6,838 bases of DNA. Origin: Caldilinea sp. GTDB taxonomy: Bacteria; Chloroflexota; Anaerolineae; Caldilineales; Caldilineaceae. The notes below the pieces were generated by a model that searched no databases, was not told the DNA's origin, and saw only the letters and a list, made by a program, of their open reading frames with translations. This document shows, piece after piece, positions 1-6,311 of the stretch. The stretch's first letter is position 1; each line of letters opens with the position of its first letter. Where the stretch lies: positions 1 to 6,838 of the forward strand of contig JAPLGY010000417.1 in the NCBI GenBank assembly GCA_026389955.1. Direction: 5' to 3'. The translations under genes were made by a program, and so were the position numbers.

Positions 1-2560
1 AGCCGCCCGCCGACTCATCCCAGACAAAATCGGCGCCCAACACCCCCTGGCTGTAGTAGGGGGCTGGGCGGTAGTCCCCGCCCAGTTCGTAGGCATGGCT
101 GGTGCCCAGTTCTCCTTGCATCTCCCAGACCAGGTCGCTGAACTCGCTGCGCGAGCTGACCCGCTCCAGCAGGGGGTGGTAGCGTTCGTAGACCATCTGC
201 CAGTCCACCTCTGCCATATCTTCGGTCCAGAAATGGTCGCGCTGCAGCCGCCAGGCCTCTCGGTACATCTGTTCCCATTCGCTGGGCGGCAAAATTGAGA
301 CCTGGATGCGTGACAGGTCGATCCAGCCGCTGCGTCGGCCCGGCCCGTTGGGGTTTGGTGCTTTTTCCAGAGCGGAGATGACCCGCAGCCGTCCGTCGTC
401 AAAATAGAGCAGCTTTTTGCGGTTGCGCGACAGCTCAAACCGCGAGACGCCTTCGGCTATCAACTCACTGCGGTACTCTTTGAAGATCCAGGCGCGCAGC
501 GATCCCCCTTCCTCTGGTTCGTCGACCCATTCGGTTTCGGTGTCCAGTGCGCCGCGCAGCGAGTAGGAGCTGAGCAGGACACGGCCGGGGGCACCTGCGA
601 TCTGCCCGTATCGGCTGTCGGGGAGCGGAAACGCCAGGATGCGGCGCTGGATCCCGTCCAGGTCGATCACCAGCGGGCGTTGTGGGGATGGTTTTTGGGG
701 GGAGGGGGGAGTCGGGCTGTTGCTGGCCCGTCCGCTGTCGGTGCGCGCATTGCCGGTCGGCGGTCCGGCCTCCTGGTCAGCTTTTCTGGTCGGGGGGGGC
801 TGCTGCAGTGCAGGGTGTCCTCCGGCCGCTTCGTCTTCCTCTGCGTGCTCTTCGCCCTCTTCGTCGCCGTTTTCCCCGCCGTTTTCCCCGCCGTCTTCCG
901 GTTCGTCGGGCTGGGCAACCTCTCTTCCGCCATCTTCGGCTGCTTCGTCCTCTGACTCCTCGCCCGGCTGTGGCAGAAATGGGTTGGGCAGATCTGCGCG
1001 CAGCAGCAGCAGGTAGGGGCGCATTCCCCACGGAAAGCTCAGGTCAAAATGCAGGTTGTCTTGTACCGGGTTGAACTCTCGGTAGCTCAAAAAGTAGAGG
1101 TAGTTGCCGTCCGGGTCGAACGACGGTGCTACGTCGTGGAGGAGCGGTCTGGTCACCGCAATCGGGTTGGGGTGACGGGGGCTGGTTGGGCTTGTCGCTG
1201 CCGGGTCGGGCAACTGGTAGAGGCGGATCTCCGTGGTGTTCAGCCCGACGCCGAAGCCGTAGGCCAGCCAGCGTCCGTCATGCGACCAGTCCACCCCTGT
1301 GATTGGGCGCCACTCGCTGCGGTCCACACGCGTCAACTGGCCGTTCTGCAGATCTACGACCAACAATTCTTGGCGGTGGTTGGTCAAGGCCACGGTGTCT
1401 TCTGTTGGGGAGACCTTCAAGGTAACCGGGCGGCCAATGTCCAGACCGCTCAGCCGGCGCGGCGGTTCGTTGAAATTGGAGGAGAAGATGACCAGTTCCT
1501 CTTCGCCGGCGGAGTCGTCTACCACCACAAGGTAGTTGTCGTCGTTGAGAAATTCGGGTAGCCGGTAGCGCACCCCGTCGCGCTGGCCGATCTGGACGAC
1601 CGGCCCTGCGTGGTTGAAAAAGCTGAAGGCTTTGCCCCGGGTGGTCACCGCCAGCGCGTCTCCGCGCGGGGTCAGCCGTGCACTGTCCAGATAGGCATTG
1701 GCGGGCGAGAATTTGCGGTTGCGCTGCACGCGCGGGCTGTGGTACTCGACAGCTACCCGGTCTGTCGTGGCGGTGGCCGGGTCGTAGACGTACAGGTCGG
1801 CGCCGGCGTGGTAGACGATCCGCTGGCCGTCGCTCTGCGGGTTGCGCGCATAAAAATCGCTGTGGTCGGTATGCCGCTGGAGTTCCTCCCCGGCCGGGTT
1901 TACGCTGTAGAGGTTGCCGATTCCCTCATGGTCGCTGATGAAGTAGATGCGTCCGTCTCCGGTGCCGGGCAGCCAGAGCGGGGAGGCCAGGTTGCCGGGC
2001 AGCTCGCTCAGAAAGCGTTGGAACTGTCCGTCTCCGGTGCGGTCGATCCAGAAATGGCCGGCAGTGCCCCCTCGATAGCGTTTCCAGCGGGCCGGGTCGC
2101 CGGTGTTGCGCCCGATCACCGCTCCGCCGTTTGGCCCGTAGGCGATCGAACGTGCCGGCCCTACTGGCAGCGGGGTTGCTGCACTGCCTGGCGTCTGGAT
2201 GGCTGCGGCGCAGATCGTGTATTCTTGCGGGTGAAACGGGCCGCTGTTGGTCGCAAACAAGATGTGGGTTCCGGCTGTGTTCCAGCCGAGCACCTGGCAG
2301 CGGCTGTTCAGGTAGGTCAGCCGCTGGGCGCTGCCTCCAACGGCAGGCATCAGGTAGATCTCTGGCATTCCCTCTTCGCGGCCGACAAAGGCCAGCCAGC
2401 TGCCGTCGGGGGAAAGTGCCGGGTAATTGACCTCGCCCAGGTTGCTGGTCAGCCGCCGTGCCAGCCCTCCTTGTCGTGGGACAAGCCACAGATCGTCTTC
2501 AGAGACAAAAACGACGGTGTCGCGGTAAATGGTGGGAAAACGATAGTAGCCGTGGTCCAT
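1..2560 (-). CDS. tri: Tricorn-type protease, N-terminal 853 residues (cut by window edge)
   Basis: Tricorn is a large cytosolic serine peptidase (S41 family) that trims oligopeptides released by upstream proteases. I translated from the ATG at 2560 and found the frame open to base 1, with no stop or frameshift. Residues 1 to about 285 are WD/TolB-like beta-propeller repeats (for example LSPDGSWLAFVGREEG), matching the six-bladed propeller. About 300-755 match the seven-bladed propeller (DFYARNPQSDGQRIVYHAG, VDWSHDGRWLAYG). This is interrupted by an acidic then Pro-rich linker at about 531-628, after which the fold resumes at PLVIDLDGIQRRI. The C1 helical domain (about 755-835, EWEQMYREAWRLQRDHFW) ends in GELGTSHAYE. 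Its Ser821-His822 correspond to Ser745-His746 of the Thermoplasma enzyme, His746 being the catalytic histidine. The offset of 76 roughly fits the linker insertion less a shorter N-terminus. The rest of the PDZ domain and the C2 domain with the nucleophilic serine should lie beyond base 1, perhaps 290 residues. There is no signal peptide. The Shine-Dalgarno is poor (AGGCGG, 15 bases upstream), but no other in-frame start fits between the GNAT stop and this ATG. Confidence 0.93.
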   Translation of the reverse strand, partial: MDHGYYRFPTIYRDTVVFVSEDDLWLVPRQGGLARRLTSNLGEVNYPALSPDGSWLAFVGREEGMPEIYLMPAVGGSAQRLTYLNSRCQVLGWNTAGTHILFATNSGPFHPQEYTICAAAIQTPGSAATPLPVGPARSIAYGPNGGAVIGRNTGDPARWKRYRGGTAGHFWIDRTGDGQFQRFLSELPGNLASPLWLPGTGDGRIYFISDHEGIGNLYSVNPAGEELQRHTDHSDFYARNPQSDGQRIVYHAGADLYVYDPATATTDRVAVEYHSPRVQRNRKFSPANAYLDSARLTPRGDALAVTTRGKAFSFFNHAGPVVQIGQRDGVRYRLPEFLNDDNYLVVVDDSAGEEELVIFSSNFNEPPRRLSGLDIGRPVTLKVSPTEDTVALTNHRQELLVVDLQNGQLTRVDRSEWRPITGVDWSHDGRWLAYGFGVGLNTTEIRLYQLPDPAATSPTSPRHPNPIAVTRPLLHDVAPSFDPDGNYLYFLSYREFNPVQDNLHFDLSFPWGMRPYLLLLRADLPNPFLPQPGEESEDEAAEDGGREVAQPDEPEDGGENGGENGDEEGEEHAEEDEAAGGHPALQQPPPTRKADQEAGPPTGNARTDSGRASNSPTPPSPQKPSPQRPLVIDLDGIQRRILAFPLPDSRYGQIAGAPGRVLLSSYSLRGALDTETEWVDEPEEGGSLRAWIFKEYRSELIAEGVSRFELSRNRKKLLYFDDGRLRVISALEKAPNPNGPGRRSGWIDLSRIQVSILPPSEWEQMYREAWRLQRDHFWTEDMAEVDWQMVYERYHPLLERVSSRSEFSDLVWEMQGELGTSHAYELGGDYRPAPYYSQGVLGADFVWDESAGG
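863..898 (-). repeat. Three 12-bp tandem repeats inside the Tricorn linker
   Basis: On the coding strand the units are GAAGACGGCGGG, GAAAACGGCGGG and GAAAACGGCGAC, from 898 down to 863. They encode EDGG-ENGG-ENGD (residues 555-566). The second and third copies differ from each other only in the last two bases. The unit is a multiple of three, so gain or loss of copies would keep the reading frame and only change linker length. The flanking codons (GAAGAGGGC, GAAGAG) look like decayed copies. Confidence 0.85.
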
Positions 2561-2599
2561 GTGGTTGTCTGTTATCCGCCTGAAAAGAAAAGGTTGTTG

Positions 2600-3112
2600 T
2601 CAGAGTGGTGCTGCGCCGGGGTGCCTCTGGGGATCGGCTGCCAGCCGCACCAGCAGGTGAAAGCACACATCGTTGGGTGCGGTGAAGGTTTGTGTTGTGG
2701 CAAAGCCAGACCTGGCAAACAGACGCAGCGAGCGTTCGTTGTTGGTGGCCACGGTTGCCCGGAACAGGTTGGGTACAAAGTGTAGCCTGCCAAGTGCCAA
2801 AATTTGGGTGAGAAACGGGTCGCCCAGTCGGCGCCCCAGCAGGGCAGGGTGGAGCCCGAGTCCGATATCGAGGGCGTTCAGCGTGTAGTCGCCGCCGGGC
2901 ACCTGGGCGTCCTCGCCAAAGCAGCAAAATCCTGCCAGCCCGCCTGTCGGGTCGCGTGCGGCGTAATAGTTGTGCGGCGGGTACAACAGCGCGTCGAGCC
3001 CGCGTGCGACGAGACTGGCGTCGACCTCGCTGGCGTGTGGCAGGTGAGGGTAGTGCCAGGCCAACACCGCGCGCGCCTCCGCTTCTGCGATCGGCGTAAA
3101 CGTGAAGTGCAC
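2600..3112 (-). CDS. GNAT family N-acetyltransferase
   Basis: This is a predicted cytosolic acetyl-CoA-dependent acyltransferase of about 170 residues, the size of a single GNAT domain; the acceptor substrate cannot be told. Motif A is visible as LDIGLGLHPALLGRRLG (about residues 81-97), whose GRRLG end forms the acetyl-CoA pyrophosphate loop. Motif B is ATVATNNERSLRLFARSGF (about 120-138), the usual asparagine-plus-helix near the end of the fold. An upstream strand reads LAGFCCFGEDAQVPGGDY. I prefer the GTG at 3112 as the start because AAGGGGG (3124-3118) lies five bases upstream as a Shine-Dalgarno sequence and the protein then begins MHFTFTPI, typical for GNATs. The alternative TTG at 3127 adds five residues and overlaps the preceding stop as TTGA. 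Either way the gene is tightly linked to the PLP enzyme before it and lies 39 bases before the Tricorn gene. The C-terminal tail is short and Pro/Ala-rich. Confidence 0.88.
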   Translation of the reverse strand: MHFTFTPIAEAEARAVLAWHYPHLPHASEVDASLVARGLDALLYPPHNYYAARDPTGGLAGFCCFGEDAQVPGGDYTLNALDIGLGLHPALLGRRLGDPFLTQILALGRLHFVPNLFRATVATNNERSLRLFARSGFATTQTFTAPNDVCFHLLVRLAADPQRHPGAAPL

Positions 3113-3117
3113 GGCGG

Positions 3118-3124
3118 CCCCCTT
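3118..3124 (-). promoter_or_regulatory. Shine-Dalgarno that decides the GNAT start
   Basis: AAGGGGG on the minus strand, starting on the last base of the upstream TGA stop and ending five bases before a GTG at 3112-3110. The position supports the GTG start and suggests that ribosomes finishing the PLP enzyme reinitiate here. It is only a partial match to AGGAGG. Confidence 0.5.
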
Positions 3125-4260
3125 CAAGCCAGCGCCTGGTCCAGGTCAGCGATCAGGTCGTCGGGATGTTCCAGCCCGACCGAGATACGCAGCAGGTTGG
3201 CGGGTGTTTGGGTATGGGGGCCTTCGACCGAGGCGCGGTGCTCGATCAAGCTTTCGACCCCGCCCAGGCTGGTGGCCTGGGTGAACAGTTGCACCCGGCC
3301 TGCCGCCTGGAGTGCTGCCTCGGCCCCTCCCTGCAGCTGCACGGACAGCATGCCTCCCCACAGCTGCATCTGTTGGCTGGCCACGGCATGGCCAGGATGG
3401 CTGGGCAGGCCGGGGTAGTGTACCGCTGCGACGGCAGGGTGGCCGGCCAGAAAGCGGGCGATCTGCCCTGCATTGTCGGTGTGTGCGCGCATTCGATAGG
3501 GCAGCGTGCAGATGCTGCGCAACAGCAGCCAGCAGTCGAACGGGGAAGGCACTGCCCCGCCGATCGTCTGCACCAGCCGGATGCGTTCGAAGAACTCGTC
3601 GGCCCGGGCCAGCACCAGCGCGCCTCCCAGCAGATCGCTGTGTCCACCCAGGTACTTGGTGGTGGAATGCATCACCAGGTCAGCGCCCAGGGCCAGCGGC
3701 TGCTGTCCGGCCGGCGACGGCCAGGTGTTGTCCACTGCGCAGCGTGCGCCGGCGGCGTGGGCGATCCGGGCCACTGCGGCGATGTCGGTGATTTTGAGCA
3801 GCGGGTTGGAAGGGCTCTCGACCCAGACCAGCCGGGTGCGTGGCTGGATGGCTGCCTGCACGGCGTCCAGGTCGGTCAGGTCGACCACGCTGTAGGCCAC
3901 GCCCCACGGGGCCATCAGCTCGCGCAACAGCCGGCCTGCCCCAAAATACACGTCGTTGGGGAAAAGGACATGATCGCCGGGCGTGAGCGCCTGAAAAACA
4001 GCGGCGATCGCCGCCATCCCCGAGGCAAATGCGGCGGCGGCCGCACCGCCCTCCAGTGCAGCCAGACAGCTCTCCAGCGCAGCGCGGTTGGGGTTGTCCG
4101 AGCGGGTGTAGACATATCCGCCCGGATAGGTGCCGTCGGCGCTGCGTTCGAACGTCGTCGACAGCTGGATTGGCGGCATCACTGCGCCGGTGCGGGGGGC
4201 GGATGTGCGTCCGGCATGGACAGCCAGCGTCTCCGGCCGCAGCGTTCTCTGCCCGCTCAT
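3124..4260 (-). CDS. Cystathionine gamma-synthase/lyase family PLP enzyme
   Basis: A 378-residue fold-type I PLP enzyme of the Cys/Met metabolism family, close to the 386 residues of E. coli MetB. The family acts on cystathionine, O-acyl-homoserine, cysteine or methionine. Visible motifs are Y51-T-R53 (contacts the neighbouring subunit's PLP phosphate), SGMAA (80-84, phosphate binding), Y105 stacking over PLP with R110, D177 in VDNTW (pyridine nitrogen), the Schiff-base lysine K202 in HSTTKYLGGHSD, S331 in ATSLGGVES and substrate-carboxylate R358 in LLRIS. These pair by spacing with the catalytic residues of MetB. The usual MTHA-type stretch after SLGGVESL is replaced by IEHRASVEGP, placing it in a divergent subgroup. 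The usual methionine gamma-lyase active-site cysteine is absent (YFGAGR), which argues against that activity. Synthase, lyase or sulfhydrylase cannot be separated from sequence alone. The start ATG overlaps the preceding gene's TGA as ATGA, and no good Shine-Dalgarno precedes it, so translation is probably coupled. Confidence 0.92.
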   Translation of the reverse strand: MSGQRTLRPETLAVHAGRTSAPRTGAVMPPIQLSTTFERSADGTYPGGYVYTRSDNPNRAALESCLAALEGGAAAAAFASGMAAIAAVFQALTPGDHVLFPNDVYFGAGRLLRELMAPWGVAYSVVDLTDLDAVQAAIQPRTRLVWVESPSNPLLKITDIAAVARIAHAAGARCAVDNTWPSPAGQQPLALGADLVMHSTTKYLGGHSDLLGGALVLARADEFFERIRLVQTIGGAVPSPFDCWLLLRSICTLPYRMRAHTDNAGQIARFLAGHPAVAAVHYPGLPSHPGHAVASQQMQLWGGMLSVQLQGGAEAALQAAGRVQLFTQATSLGGVESLIEHRASVEGPHTQTPANLLRISVGLEHPDDLIADLDQALA

Positions 4261-4925
4261 CGGGCAATTCCGGTAATTCGGATCCCGCTGTTGGGAACTT
4301 TGTGGCGTGCGTTGATCCCGATCAACAGTGCGGTCAGCCCTTCGACCACCGAAGCGTTGGCCAGCGGGCCTGCATCGATGCCGACGAAGCCGGCTGCCTG
4401 AATCAGCTCCCGTGCGACGGCTTTGGCCTCTTTGTGGTCGCCTGTGTAGAGCACGTCACATTCGGGCTGCCATTCCAGGTCGCGCAGGTGGCCGGCGGCG
4501 ATGTTCTGAAAGGCCGCCACGATCTGCACTGGGTCTCCCAACTGTTGCTGCAGCTCCTGGGCGGCGGAACCTGCCTCTGGCCGCCAGACGACCGAGACCT
4601 TGGGCGGTTTGAGGGGCACCACCACGGTGATGACCAGCTTGCCCTGGGAGGCTTCGGCGATCTGGGCGGCGGTCTCTGCCTGGCTGGTGTAGGGGACACT
4701 CAGCACGACGATGTTGGCGGCGGCTGCGGCCTCGGCGTTGGTTTCTCCGCGCACCGTTGCGCTGCCGGCAGGCAGCAGCGCGCTCAACTCAGCGGCCACT
4801 GCCTGCGCCTTCTCCTGGCTGCGGCTGCCGATGACCACTGGGTAGCCGGCAGCCGCCCAGCGCACCACCAACCCGGACCCTTCTGCCCCGGTCCCCCCGA
4901 TCACTGCAATCATCGATTTTGACAT
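4257..4925 (-). CDS. npdG: NADPH-dependent F420 reductase family (F420H2:NADP+ oxidoreductase)
   Basis: Predicted cytosolic enzyme that transfers hydride between coenzyme F420 and NADP(H). Its 222 residues fit the family's usual 210-230. The N-terminal Rossmann motif IAVIGGTGAEGSGL (residues 6-19) is followed by VVIGSR (30-35); the Ser34-Arg35 pair is the family's signature for the 2'-phosphate of NADP. The middle holds NIVVLSVPY and the VVPL strand, then SAAQELQQQLG and VAAFQNIAAGHLRDL, aligning with the SAAE and AFhN segments of archaeal Fno. The C-terminal DAGPLANASVVEGLTALLI is the region that forms the F420 side and dimer interface. The start at 4925 is supported by a strong Shine-Dalgarno a few bases upstream. 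The gene opens a probable operon after the 100-base gap and overlaps the next gene by four bases. Some family members occur where F420 is not proven, so the F420 role depends on biosynthesis genes elsewhere in the genome. An NADPH-dependent reductase of another substrate is the alternative. Confidence 0.88.
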   Translation of the reverse strand: MSKSMIAVIGGTGAEGSGLVVRWAAAGYPVVIGSRSQEKAQAVAAELSALLPAGSATVRGETNAEAAAAANIVVLSVPYTSQAETAAQIAEASQGKLVITVVVPLKPPKVSVVWRPEAGSAAQELQQQLGDPVQIVAAFQNIAAGHLRDLEWQPECDVLYTGDHKEAKAVARELIQAAGFVGIDAGPLANASVVEGLTALLIGINARHKVPNSGIRITGIAR

Positions 4926-5025
4926 ATGTTTCCTTTCCTTTGTCGGGTCGAACCGACGTGGCGGGCGGTTGTTTAGCGGGCAGGGTCACCCTGTCTTTGC
5001 ACGTTTCGGCCCATGCCTCTCTTTA
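4926..5025 (-). promoter_or_regulatory. 100-base intergenic gap with two palindromes, possible operator/promoter
   Basis: This gap separates the kinase from the four-gene cluster and is the natural place for a promoter. It holds a perfect 13-base palindrome CAGGGTCACCCTG (4981-4993, six-base arms around one base). It also holds a 16-base near-palindrome GTCGGGTCGAACCGAC (4942-4957, seven of eight pairs) directly upstream of the Shine-Dalgarno. Either could bind a dimeric regulator. Neither is followed by a T-run on either strand, so they do not look like intrinsic terminators. I found no convincing -35/-10 pair; TAAACA is only a weak -10 candidate. The regulatory role is inference. Confidence 0.35.
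4929..4941 (-). promoter_or_regulatory. Shine-Dalgarno of the F420 reductase gene
   Basis: The coding strand reads AAAGGAAAGGAAA, ending three bases before the ATG at 4925. It carries two GGAAA cores, so one lies at a usual spacing. It is the clearest ribosome binding site in the window and fixes the first methionine as the start rather than Met5. Confidence 0.75.
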
Positions 5026-6300
5026 TCAGGCGTGCACCCGATATTTGTCCAGAATGCGGTCGAGATGGTCCAGATCGACCGGCTTGCCCAGACAGGCATC
5101 GGCGTCGATGTTGCGGACCCGATCGTTGTCCAGGTTCAGGGCTGTGATCAACACGATGGGCAGTCGGCGTCCCTTTTCTTGGGCGCGCAGCTGGCGGACC
5201 ACCTCCGAGCCATCCAGCTGTGGCAGATGGACATCGAGCAAGAGCAGGTCGGGCTGGCTGGCCAGTGTCAGCCGCAGGGCTTCGGGGCCGGTGCGCGCCA
5301 CCAGCACCTCGGCCCCTGACAAATTCAGGTACTCGGAGAGTGCAAAGAGATTGGGTTCGTTGTCTTCGGCCAGCAGCACGAGCAGCCGCCGGTTCTGGGG
5401 CAGAGCGGCTGTTTCGGGGGGGGCTGGTGCATGAGAGGGGGCTGGCCTCTCTGCCGTTCGGCTCGGCTGGCCTGCCGGCGAGGGTGGGGCGTCCCGCCAG
5501 GGGAGTTCGGCCACAAACCGGCTGCCCTGTCCCAGCCGACTCTCGACCCGGAGTGTGCCGCCGTGCAGATGGGTCAGACGTTGTGAGAGCACCAGCCCGA
5601 GCCCTGTTCCTGGAAAAAGGTCGCGGGTCGGGACATCCAGCTGGAAAAACGGAGTAAACAGGTGGGGCATGGCCGCGGCAGGGATCCCGGGCCCTGTGTC
5701 CCAGACCTCCAGCCGGATCCACCCTTGGGTGCGGCTGCCCTGGACGTTCACCCCCACCTTGCCCCCGGCTGGGGTGACTTTGAGGGCGTTGTGGAGCAGA
5801 TTGAAGAGAATTTGCCGGGTGCGGAGCGGGTCGAGCAGGAGCGCCAGGAGATCGGGGGCGCAGGCCAGTTCGAGGGTCAGCCCATATTCGGCGGCTTGGG
5901 GGCGCAGCACATCCAACACGTCGGCGCACAGCTGTGCTGGGTCGATCTCCTCGAAGTGGAGTGAAAAGTGGCTGGATTGGAGCTGGCTGAACTGCAACAG
6001 GTCGTTGAGCAGCGCCAGCAGATGGCGTCCGCTGGCTTCGACCATACGCAGATATTCGCGGTGCTGCGGGTTGAGGGAGGGGGCGTCCTGTGCTTGCAGC
6101 ACGGCGAGGAGCGACAGCAGGGCAGACAGCGGGGTGCGCAGCTCGTGGCCCAGATCTGCGAGCAGGGCATTTCGGTGCTGGGCGGCCTGTTCGAGTGCCT
6201 GGTTGGCGGCGCGCAGCTCGTCGATCTGGCGGCGGCACGCTGCCAGCTGGGCGGTCAACGCTTCGATTGGGCGATCCACATCGTCTGGGGCGGTTGCCAT
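5026..6300 (-). CDS. Soluble hybrid histidine kinase with C-terminal receiver domain
   Basis: A 424-residue two-component protein. Residues about 10-48 are a heptad-like, Gln/Ala/Leu-rich coiled coil. The dimerisation/phosphoacceptor domain has the H-box LGHELRTPLSALLSL with His52. The ATPase domain shows the N-box FNLLHNALKVT (166-176, Asn171), G1 DTGPGIP (201-207), F-box FTPFFQLD (215-222) and G2 GTGLGLVLS (231-239). A Pro/Ala-rich linker at about 270-303 leads to a receiver domain (about 306-420) with the acidic pocket E312-D313, phospho-acceptor D356 in LLLLDVHLP, T386 in LITA and K406 in CLGKPVD. All catalytic residues are present. There is no transmembrane segment, PAS, GAF or other recognisable sensor and no DNA-binding output. 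The signal must come through the short coiled coil or a partner, and the phosphate must pass to another protein. It starts 11 bases after the amidohydrolase stop with no visible Shine-Dalgarno, suggesting coupled translation. Confidence 0.94.
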   Translation of the reverse strand: MATAPDDVDRPIEALTAQLAACRRQIDELRAANQALEQAAQHRNALLADLGHELRTPLSALLSLLAVLQAQDAPSLNPQHREYLRMVEASGRHLLALLNDLLQFSQLQSSHFSLHFEEIDPAQLCADVLDVLRPQAAEYGLTLELACAPDLLALLLDPLRTRQILFNLLHNALKVTPAGGKVGVNVQGSRTQGWIRLEVWDTGPGIPAAAMPHLFTPFFQLDVPTRDLFPGTGLGLVLSQRLTHLHGGTLRVESRLGQGSRFVAELPWRDAPPSPAGQPSRTAERPAPSHAPAPPETAALPQNRRLLVLLAEDNEPNLFALSEYLNLSGAEVLVARTGPEALRLTLASQPDLLLLDVHLPQLDGSEVVRQLRAQEKGRRLPIVLITALNLDNDRVRNIDADACLGKPVDLDHLDRILDKYRVHA

Positions 6301-6311
6301 AGGTTGTGTGT

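Noticed and set aside
639..1074. Small ORFs in the Tricorn linker region, as evidence for a frameshift or pseudogene
   Set aside because: Reading from 2560 to 1 keeps one open frame throughout, and the Ser821-His822 codons fall in phase with the ATG, so the gene is intact within the window.
1049..1561. 170-codon open frame on the plus strand
   Set aside because: Antisense to the Tricorn seven-bladed propeller; no motif and no plausible ribosome binding site context.
1610..2785. 391-codon open frame on the plus strand
   Set aside because: It lies opposite the Tricorn propeller and the end of the GNAT gene; its translation shows no family motif, while the minus strand reads as clear homologues. 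Long antisense frames are expected in GC-rich DNA.
3166..4401. 411-codon open frame on the plus strand
   Set aside because: It is antisense to the PLP enzyme, which has every catalytic residue; the plus-strand product is His/Gln/Gly-rich with no recognisable domain.
4926..5025. Intrinsic terminator between the kinase and the F420 reductase
   Set aside because: The palindromes are present but no T-run follows either on either strand.
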